From the NCBI GenBank assembly GCA_947445425.1, contig CANFFA010000004.1:1-20663 (forward strand): a stretch of 20,663 nucleotides of DNA, given 5' to 3'. The notes beneath the pieces are model-generated. The model searched no databases and was not told where the DNA came from. It was given only the letters and a program-made list of their open reading frames with translations. This DNA comes from Paludibacteraceae bacterium (lineage in GTDB: Bacteria > Bacteroidota > Bacteroidia > Bacteroidales > Paludibacteraceae). Position numbers and translations under genes: made by a program. This document shows, one piece after another, positions 14,875-20,663 of the stretch. Position 1 is the first letter of the stretch. Each line of letters starts with the position of its first letter.

Positions 14875-16359
14875 ATGTTGATTCTGAACATAATTCTGCA
14901 CGAATGGAAAAAAAGTATTCGGGGGCAAGGTTTTTACAAAAGCCTTGTTGTCAATATCTTATTGGCTATTTTTGCAGTTTCTTTGGCTATTGTTTTATTA
15001 TTCATTGGATATTCCCTGGGGGGAATGCTCGAAAGGCTAGACAATCCTCTCACTCCTTTGCAATTAATGAATGGAGCCATGCTCTATTTAATGTTTTTGG
15101 ATTTGACGATTCGCTTTTTTATGCAACAACTAAATTCTTTTAATTTAGTCCCCTACCAAACTCTACCGATCAAACGGTCAGCACTCATTAATCTTATACT
15201 GCTTAAACCACTGATAAATCCTTTAAATTACTTTACTTTTTTCATCATCATACCCTTTGCCATTCAGTCTGTTATGCATTACTACAGCTTTGCGGTGGCC
15301 TTACAATTTGTAATTTGTCTTGTATTAGGCACTTGGTTCAATTCATTGCTCACTGCTTTTCTGAAACGTAAATATGGTGCTGACGTACTCTCTTTTCTCT
15401 TCCTTTTTCTGCTGATAGCGCTCATCCTTTGGCTAGAATTCAAAAAACACTTTTCTCTTTTTTCTTTATCTCTGGCTGTTTTTAAATTTATCATTTTCAA
15501 TCCTTTTGGTCTACTGATTCCTGTTTCGGCTGTTATTTTGGCATTTTATCTTAACAAATGGTTTTTTACACAAAACTATTACCCAGAGCAATTTAAAGAG
15601 AGCCACATTGGAGATAAAATGTTTCAGTCCAAGCTTGTTTTTCTCAATAATTTTGGGGCTGTAGGTGCGCTAATTTCAGTTTATGTGAAGCTTATCTTTC
15701 GCCACAAACGCACCAGAAGCATCTTATATATGTCTGTGTTTTTTCTAAGTTATGGATTGGTTATATACACCAATGATCTTTTTTATACCAATGATGGCTT
15801 GCTATATTTAGTATCAGTTTTTATTACGGGTATGTTAACTTTTATGTTTGGACAGTGGATTATTTGTTGGGATGGTTCACATTTTGACAATATCATGACA
15901 CAAAATATCTCCATCCGAACCTATTTGAATGCCAATTATATCTTATTGATCATTTTTGACCTAATATGTTTCCTATTAACAACTCCATATTTATTCTTAG
16001 GAATTAGATTATTTTATCTTCACATTGCCGCTTTAATTTTCAACATGGGGGTAAATGTTTATCTATTATTATTGTTATCAACTTTAAAAAACAAGTCGAT
16101 AGAATTATCAAAAGCCACCACAATGAATTATCAAGGAACTACTTACAAAAGTTTCTTGGTCGTTTTCAGCATACTTCTTTTACCTTTGTTTTTAATGATT
16201 TTCATTTCAAGATTTACATCTGTTGAAGTGGCAATATGGATCCTTACATTTTTCGGGCTCTCCGGAATCTTTATGCGGAAACAGCTTATCTCTATTTGCG
16301 TACAGCAATTTTACAAACGAAAATACTTGATGGCCAGAGGATTTAGAGAAGGTGAGTAA
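14875..16359 (+). CDS. DUF5687 family membrane protein, probable ABC-2-type permease
   Basis: The 494-residue product is very hydrophobic, with about ten to twelve predicted membrane segments (for example residues 25-50, 115-160, 172-188 and 205-225). A polar segment at about 228-280 ends in VKLIFRHKRTRSILY, typical of the DUF5687 family. The N-terminus HEWKKSIRGQGFYKS also matches that family, a Bacteroidota group of ABC-2-like permeases. It forms a pair with the ATP-binding protein that starts 47 bases downstream on the same strand. Together they would form a multi-subunit exporter of unknown substrate; no accessory or substrate gene is adjacent. The start ATG at 14875 is preceded by the AT-rich repeat and lacks a Shine-Dalgarno sequence. 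Confidence 0.83.
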   Translation: MLILNIILHEWKKSIRGQGFYKSLVVNILLAIFAVSLAIVLLFIGYSLGGMLERLDNPLTPLQLMNGAMLYLMFLDLTIRFFMQQLNSFNLVPYQTLPIKRSALINLILLKPLINPLNYFTFFIIIPFAIQSVMHYYSFAVALQFVICLVLGTWFNSLLTAFLKRKYGADVLSFLFLFLLIALILWLEFKKHFSLFSLSLAVFKFIIFNPFGLLIPVSAVILAFYLNKWFFTQNYYPEQFKESHIGDKMFQSKLVFLNNFGAVGALISVYVKLIFRHKRTRSILYMSVFFLSYGLVIYTNDLFYTNDGLLYLVSVFITGMLTFMFGQWIICWDGSHFDNIMTQNISIRTYLNANYILLIIFDLICFLLTTPYLFLGIRLFYLHIAALIFNMGVNVYLLLLLSTLKNKSIELSKATTMNYQGTTYKSFLVVFSILLLPLFLMIFISRFTSVEVAIWILTFFGLSGIFMRKQLISICVQQFYKRKYLMARGFREGE

Positions 16360-16406
16360 ATTACAACAATAACTAGGTCAATCTCAAGATAAATAAAATC
16401 TTATCT

Positions 16407-17108
16407 ATGCTACAAATAAAAAATCTACAAAAATCCTATAATGGTGTACAAGTGATTGACATTAATCAATTGACTATTCCAAAAGGTGAATGCTTTGGCT
16501 TAGTGGGAAATAATGGAGCTGGGAAAACTACATTATTTAGATTAATTCTAGATTTAATCTATGCCAACAAAAGTGAAGTCTTGATTAATAAGGAGAAAGT
16601 ATCTCGCAATGATGGCTGGAAAAAAATCACCGGTTCTTTTTTAGATGAAAGTCATCTGATTGATTTTCTGACTCCTGAAGAGTATTTTAGTTTTATTGGA
16701 AAGTTACACTACAAATCAAAAGAAAACATTACTGACTTTCTGGAGTTAATGAAAGACTTCTTTAATGGTGATATTTTGGAAACGAATAAATTACTACGTG
16801 ATTTTTCAAAAGGAAATCAGAAAAAAATTGGCATTGCCGCCGCTTTATTGGGTGACCCGCATTTGTTAATACTTGACGAACCTTTTACTGGGCTGGATCC
16901 ATCGTCGCAAATAAGACTAAAACGTTTTCTTGTGGAACTTCAATTACGATTAAATACCACGATTTTAATCTCGAGTCATTACCTAAATCATGTCACCGAA
17001 GTCTGCCAACGTATTGTTGTACTCGAAAAAGGAATTATTGTCAAAGACTTACAAACCAATGATGATACATTGATGGAACTAAAAGAATACTTTGAAGTTC
17101 TTACGTAA
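16407..17108 (+). CDS. ABC transporter ATP-binding protein, partner of the DUF5687 permease
   Basis: The 233-residue nucleotide-binding domain has Walker A GNNGAGKTT (K40), a signature FSKGNQKKIGIAAAL that varies from the LSGGQ consensus in the manner of ABC-2 exporters, Walker B LLILDEPFTGLDP (D157/E158), and an H-loop SSHYLNHV. It has no membrane segments, so it needs the neighbouring permease. The 47-base gap and common strand support an operon. The group is typically used for export of lipids, drugs or peptides, or to control membrane processes, and the substrate here is unknown. The transcript is probably ended by the strong terminator at 17148-17188. Confidence 0.93.
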   Translation: MLQIKNLQKSYNGVQVIDINQLTIPKGECFGLVGNNGAGKTTLFRLILDLIYANKSEVLINKEKVSRNDGWKKITGSFLDESHLIDFLTPEEYFSFIGKLHYKSKENITDFLELMKDFFNGDILETNKLLRDFSKGNQKKIGIAAALLGDPHLLILDEPFTGLDPSSQIRLKRFLVELQLRLNTTILISSHYLNHVTEVCQRIVVLEKGIIVKDLQTNDDTLMELKEYFEVLT

Positions 17109-17147
17109 TCCTCAAGTTACATACTCATCTTTTCTGAATTTACAAAT

Positions 17148-17188
17148 AAGCTCCAAAGTCGCATCAAGTGCTACTTTGGAGCTTTTTT
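17148..17188 (+). terminator. Intrinsic terminator after the ABC exporter genes
   Basis: AAGCTCCAAAGT (17148-17159) pairs perfectly with ACTTTGGAGCTT (17173-17184) around a 13-base loop and is followed by a T-run. The strand and position fit the end of the DUF5687/ABC operon. Confidence 0.93.
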
Positions 17189-17258
17189 ATTGAATAAAAA
17201 TCAATCTTCAAGTCTTCAATTCCCACCCTTTCCCCCTAGCTCAAGCACAACCTTTTAC

Positions 17259-17296
17259 TCCCATTTTTAGGCTTTAAAGCCCTTGTCCCATTTTTA
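17259..17296 (+). promoter_or_regulatory. Possible operator: 11-bp direct repeat flanking a palindrome
   Basis: TCCCATTTTTA occurs exactly at 17259-17269 and again at 17286-17296, a 27-base period. Between them is the perfect 12-bp palindrome GGCTTTAAAGCC (17270-17281). The second repeat sits inside the promoter spacer, so a bound protein would interfere with or aid RNA polymerase. AraC-type proteins bind direct repeats, which makes the downstream regulator a candidate ligand; this is inference. Confidence 0.5.
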
Positions 17297-17313
17297 AACT
17301 AGGAGTAATTTCG
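17282..17313 (+). promoter_or_regulatory. Probable promoter of the AraC-upxY-capsule locus
   Basis: CTTG (17282-17285) as -33 element and TAATTTCG (17306-17313, one mismatch to TAnnTTTG) as -7 element are separated by 20 bases, matching the known spacing of Bacteroidota promoters. The start would lie near 17320, leaving a leader of about 110 bases. Confidence 0.5.
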
Positions 17314-17431
17314 TAGCGCTAAAACACCACATTCATCCACACAGCAAGTTACATCGGGCCAATCATTATTATAATGAACTTAGTGGCAAATAAATGCAAA
17401 CAATCACATTAAACAATCAAAAAGCTTTAGT

Positions 17432-18007
17432 ATGAAACTACAAATCAAGCACATGGTGAGTAACCGTTGTAAAATAGCAGTAAAAATAGAGCTAAAAAAA
17501 CTAGGTTTACATCCATCATCCATCAGTTTAGGAGAAGTTGAAATCCTTGAGTCCATTAGCACAGATCAAAAAAACGAACTTAAAAAAGCATTACAGGATG
17601 CTGGACTTGAACTCATGGACAGCAAGCGTGCCGTAATGGTTGAAAGGATTAAAAACATTGTAATTGAAATGATACACCATTCTGAGGAATCAATAAAGAA
17701 GAATTTTTCAGATTATTTAAGTGAAAAAACAAACCGAAATTACACTTATCTCGCTAATCTATTTTCTGAAACAGAAGGAATCACGATAGAACAATTTATT
17801 ATTTCGCATAAAATTGAGCGAATTAAAGAATTAATCATTTACGACGAACTCAATATTTCGGAAATAGCCTGGAAAATGAACTATTGTAGCGTGGCGCACC
17901 TTTCCTACCAGTTCAAGAAATCAACTGGATTATCACCTTCACGCTATAAACAATTAAAAATTAAAACTAGAAAACCCCTTGAAAATATTGGTTACAGAAC
18001 TTATTAA
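17432..18007 (+). CDS. AraC-family transcriptional regulator with a small N-terminal domain
   Basis: The C-terminal part of this 191-residue protein (about 105-178) is an AraC/XylS-type double helix-turn-helix, seen in YTYLANLFSETEGITIEQFI, RIKELIIYDELNISEIAWKMNY and CSVAHLSYQFKKSTGLSPSRYK. The N-terminal about 75 residues (KLQIKHMVSNRCKIAVKIEL, then LGEVEI) have the pattern of a ferredoxin-like, heavy-metal-associated type fold, with a single cysteine rather than a CxxC pair; that assignment is inferred. No cupin/arabinose-type sensor domain is present. The gene leads the capsule locus, with upxY starting 35 bases downstream, so control of polysaccharide genes and autoregulation through the upstream repeats are likely but unproven. 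Confidence 0.85.
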   Translation: MKLQIKHMVSNRCKIAVKIELKKLGLHPSSISLGEVEILESISTDQKNELKKALQDAGLELMDSKRAVMVERIKNIVIEMIHHSEESIKKNFSDYLSEKTNRNYTYLANLFSETEGITIEQFIISHKIERIKELIIYDELNISEIAWKMNYCSVAHLSYQFKKSTGLSPSRYKQLKIKTRKPLENIGYRTY

Positions 18008-18042
18008 TCTAAACAATTCCAGTACACTATACCCCAATTATA

Positions 18043-18597
18043 ATGACAGCAGTATCAAATGAACTTAGCTGGTATGCAATATATACAGCTCCAAGAGCAG
18101 AGAAAAAAGTAAGTGAGCGATTATCAGCACTTGGTATTGAACATTACCTTCCATTACAAAAAGTAAAACGTCATTGGAGTGATCGTATAAAAGAAGTAAC
18201 AGTCCCAATTATAAATGGTTACATATTTGTAAATATTGCCCTACAGGACACAAGAAAAGTCACTGCTATATATGGAGCTTTGGCATTTATTCATAAAGCC
18301 GGTATTCCAATATCTATTCCTGATAATCAGATCACTAGAATGAAAAATATGGTTGATTTCGCTACTGAAGTTGTGGAGTTTAGCACCGAAGAGTTTGACA
18401 AAGGGGAAACTATTACAATTAACAAAGGCCCTTTAGAAGGTTTAATGGGTGAGTTGGTGGAACAAAACGGAAAACACAAAGTATTGATACGCATCGCTGG
18501 CTTTGGCTGCGCACTCACAACAGTTCCAATTTCCTTTATCACGCGCCTTCACAAACCCACCCTTTCCGATCTTTCTCCCCCACAAAAAAATCAATAA
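18043..18597 (+). CDS. UpxY-family transcription antiterminator (NusG-like)
   Basis: The 184-residue product has a NusG N-terminal domain (WYAIYTAPRAEKKVSERL, HYLPLQKVKRHWSDR, PIINGYIFVNI) and a KOW domain near the C-terminus (GETITINKGPLEGLMGELVE). These are the features of the UpxY proteins that, in Bacteroides, let RNA polymerase read through capsule operons by acting on the nascent leader. Its location directly before a wza-like gene fits that role. It is likely cotranscribed with the AraC-type gene. Unlike typical Bacteroides loci, a regulator precedes it and a long untranslated gap follows it. Confidence 0.92.
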   Translation: MTAVSNELSWYAIYTAPRAEKKVSERLSALGIEHYLPLQKVKRHWSDRIKEVTVPIINGYIFVNIALQDTRKVTAIYGALAFIHKAGIPISIPDNQITRMKNMVDFATEVVEFSTEEFDKGETITINKGPLEGLMGELVEQNGKHKVLIRIAGFGCALTTVPISFITRLHKPTLSDLSPPQKNQ

Positions 18598-18972
18598 ATC
18601 TGAATTCCCATTTCATTGCCAACAGACAAGCAAATAGATCAAAACAACTCTATCAATCAACAGAATATACTCAAATTACAAAATAAAACAATAAGGTCCT
18701 CTTCCTTTTGGATTGAACAATCTATTTCTTTCGTCTTCAAAAAACCATACTAAAGCAACAAAACTTAGTATTATTGGCCGTTGTAATCAACACCTAGAAT
18801 CTATACTTTTAATCCACAATTACACGAAATAAAATCAGTGTGTATTTGCAAGTCCAATTACAAATAAATGAGTCGAAACTTCCTACAATGGGAGTGACGA
18901 ACATTGACATGTAAATAAACAGAGCATGCGGGGATTTCCACTTTACGAGTAAACACCTTTAATAAAATACTT
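18598..18972. other. Long untranslated leader between upxY and the export gene
   Basis: This 375-base AT-rich region contains no ORF of note. It holds small hairpins: ATACTAA/TTAGTAT (18747-18753 and 18765-18771, 11-base loop), GATTG/CAATC (18711-18722) and ACTTCC/GGGAGT (18878-18895, one G-T pair). A weak promoter-like TTG then TATACT pair lies near 18780-18810. No strong terminator is seen. It may be a target for antitermination or carry a second promoter; both are inference. Confidence 0.5.
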
Positions 18973-19785
18973 ATGAGAAACTTAAGACTTCTAAATACAC
19001 TTCAATTCCTTTGGATACTACTAATACTCGGTTCATGTAGCAGCATAAAAAACATTGCTTATTTTCAAAACAGTGAAATTGATTCCACAAAACAGATTAA
19101 TAAAAAGGTGGAATTATACGAAGCACGGATCAAGCCTAAAGATTTACTCAGCATAACCATTGTTTCCTCAGAACCTGAGGCATCAAAACAATACAACCTT
19201 ACCGTTCCTCAAATATCAGAGCCGAACAACTCAAACATCCTATTTGCTCAACCAATTCTACAGACTTATCTTGTTGATAATAATGGAAGTATTAATTTCC
19301 CTGTATTTGGAAGATTATACGTAGTCGGATTAAACCCAAAAGAGCTAGAAGCGATGCTTCAAGGAAAACTTGAATCCGCATTTGGAAAAGAACATCCTAT
19401 AGTGACAATACGCTTTACGAATTATACGGTAAGCATTTTGGGTGAAGTAGAAAAACCTGGAAAATTTAACACTGCAAATGAAAGGATGACCATCTTTGAC
19501 GGATTGGCTTTAGCAGGTGATTTGACCATTTACGGAAAGCGTGAAAATGTAAAGATATTACGCGAAAATGGAGATGGAAATAAAGTTTTCATTACTGTAA
19601 ATCTGAATGACAAAGACATCCTAAATTCACCTGCCTATTATCTAGAGCAAAATGATATACTCTACGTGGAGCCAAACAAGGCAAAAATGAGAACATCTAG
19701 AATAGGCGCTGCGGAAAGTCTTGGTATCTCCGCATTTTCAATACTAATTTCTATGGCTAGCTTAGTAGTCACCATCCTAAAGTAA
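18973..19785 (+). CDS. Polysaccharide export outer-membrane lipoprotein (Wza/BexD-like)
   Basis: The 270-residue product begins with a lipoprotein signal peptide whose lipobox is LGSC (C22). It continues with a Poly_export domain (about residues 50-140: ARIKPKDLLSITIVSSEPEA, then YLVDNNGSINFPVFGRLYVVGLNPKELEAML), one SLBB-type domain (about 150-235, VSILGEVEKPGKF, then LALAGDLTIYGKRENVKILRE) and a hydrophobic C-terminal segment (about 248-268). This is the usual architecture of Bacteroidota export proteins, which form the outer-membrane channel for capsule or exopolysaccharide. The C-terminal hydrophobic segment takes the place of Wza's amphipathic helix. It partners with the Wzc-like protein encoded 79 bases downstream. 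Confidence 0.93.
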   Translation: MRNLRLLNTLQFLWILLILGSCSSIKNIAYFQNSEIDSTKQINKKVELYEARIKPKDLLSITIVSSEPEASKQYNLTVPQISEPNNSNILFAQPILQTYLVDNNGSINFPVFGRLYVVGLNPKELEAMLQGKLESAFGKEHPIVTIRFTNYTVSILGEVEKPGKFNTANERMTIFDGLALAGDLTIYGKRENVKILRENGDGNKVFITVNLNDKDILNSPAYYLEQNDILYVEPNKAKMRTSRIGAAESLGISAFSILISMASLVVTILK

Positions 19786-19864
19786 AGATTTAAATAGTCA
19801 CTATCAACTGAAAATATATCTGTATCATATAATTATCAAACACATAAACATAGATTTAAGCCAT

Positions 19865-20663
19865 ATGAAAATACATCCAAACACAGAAGAAGAGTACGAA
19901 AAACCTATAGATTTCATAGCCTTTTTCTATAAATACATCTCATATTGGAAATGGTTTCTTGCATCGTCATTAATATGTATTGGAATGTCAATCATTTTCC
20001 TAAAACTAGCAATTCCCTCCTATCAAGTTAGTGCGACCATACTTTTGAAAGATGATCAAAAAGGTGGCGGAGTACCTGAACTGAATTTACTAAAGGACAT
20101 TGGAATTATTAACAATAAAAACAACGTTGAAAATGAACTTGACATATTAAAAACATCAACCTTAATTGAGCAAGTCATCTGTGAACTTGGATTATATGTG
20201 AGCTATTCACAAAGTAAAACCTTCAAAAGCGAACAATTATATGATGCAGAAAGTCCACTAAAAGTTAGTTTTAACAATAAAGAATTATACAAATTAACCC
20301 AAAATATAAAACTTAAAGTAGTGATGCATCCAGATGGCACATGCGAATTTTCGGGTGAACATCAAGGTAAAGAATTTAAGATAATCAAAGCAAAGGATAG
20401 CCATGAAGCGACACTACCATTTGGAACAATTCAATTCAAAAAAGAATACCTAAAGCAAGAAAATGACATTACAGTAAACATTGAAATTCAAAACCCCACC
20501 AAGGTATCCTACAGCTTCCTATCAAATATGAACTTAGAATTGACCTCTAAAAACACATCAATAGTTAACATCACCCTTACAACAAACCACCTACAACTCG
20601 GAAAAGATTTTTTAAACAAACTAATAGAAATATATAACCGTCAGGATGTCAACGAACAAAACA
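19865..20663 (+). CDS. Wzc-like polysaccharide co-polymerase / tyrosine kinase, N-terminal part (3' end outside window)
   Basis: From ATG 19865 the frame stays open for 266 codons to the end of the window. It shows a cytoplasmic N-terminus (PIDFIAFFYKYISYWKW), one transmembrane segment at about residues 31-50 and then the start of a Wzz domain (YQVSATILLKDDQKGGG, then NVENELDILKTSTLIEQVI). This matches the Wzc/exopolysaccharide biosynthesis tyrosine-kinase family of Bacteroidota, which controls polysaccharide chain length. The kinase domain, if present, lies beyond the window, so a Wzz-only protein cannot be excluded. It follows the Wza-like gene on the same strand, so the pair is probably an operon. 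Confidence 0.88.
   Translation, partial: MKIHPNTEEEYEKPIDFIAFFYKYISYWKWFLASSLICIGMSIIFLKLAIPSYQVSATILLKDDQKGGGVPELNLLKDIGIINNKNNVENELDILKTSTLIEQVICELGLYVSYSQSKTFKSEQLYDAESPLKVSFNNKELYKLTQNIKLKVVMHPDGTCEFSGEHQGKEFKIIKAKDSHEATLPFGTIQFKKEYLKQENDITVNIEIQNPTKVSYSFLSNMNLELTSKNTSIVNITLTTNHLQLGKDFLNKLIEIYNRQDVNEQN

Larger units (their letters stand above)
17109..17431. other. Regulatory intergenic region before the capsule locus
   Basis: This 323-base gap holds the terminator of the ABC gene pair (17148-17188), then a C-rich T/C tract, then a probable promoter/operator at 17259-17313 (separate entries), and about 112 bases of leader before the AraC-type gene. I see no coding sequence or RNA gene in it. 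Confidence 0.7.

Noticed and set aside
14754..15143. Plus-strand 129-codon frame between the gamma-carbonic-anhydrase and DUF5687 genes
   Set aside because: It overlaps both genes in another frame and resembles no family.

Overview
The window is low-GC DNA that looks like the chromosome of a member of the Bacteroidota. The evidence is a type IX secretion (T9SS)/gliding-type adhesin C-terminus, a PorP/SprF-like protein, a DUF5687 permease, a UpxY-type NusG paralogue, TAnnTTTG-like promoter boxes and few recognisable Shine-Dalgarno sites. I cannot name the genus. No tRNA, rRNA, CRISPR array, insertion sequence or phage gene is visible.

Layout. (1) Positions 1-5188 hold a surface-protein cluster on the + strand: the 3' part of a large PKD-repeat adhesin with a gliding-motility C-terminal domain, a PorP/SprF family outer-membrane protein, and a periplasmic TPR/beta-propeller/OmpA protein. 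Together they look like a T9SS type-B cargo with its dedicated partner and a peptidoglycan-anchored accessory protein. (2) Positions 5287-12717 carry housekeeping genes: rsmD, a membrane acyltransferase (- strand), a full-length sbcC without an adjacent sbcD, and an RluB-type pseudouridine synthase (- strand) whose N-terminus is a long array of charged repeats. (3) Positions 12995-17108 carry a translationally coupled DUF1697/DHFR-like pair, a gamma-carbonic-anhydrase-family protein, and a DUF5687 permease with its ABC ATPase. (4) Positions 17109-20663 are the start of an exopolysaccharide/capsule locus: an AraC-type regulator, a UpxY-type antiterminator, a Wza-like outer-membrane export lipoprotein and the first 266 codons of a Wzc-like chain-length/tyrosine-kinase protein that runs off the window.

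Between genes there are three kinds of AT-rich or CGCAAAG-type degenerate repeats, two strong intrinsic terminators, and a probable promoter/operator ahead of the capsule locus where a -33/-7 promoter overlaps an 11-bp direct repeat flanking a 12-bp palindrome. The observations most worth a second look are this operator, an in-frame 14-residue duplication inside the OmpA domain, the long inverted repeat after rsmD, and the repeat array in the pseudouridine synthase. I found no clear evidence of a wholly new multi-gene system; most genes fit known families.
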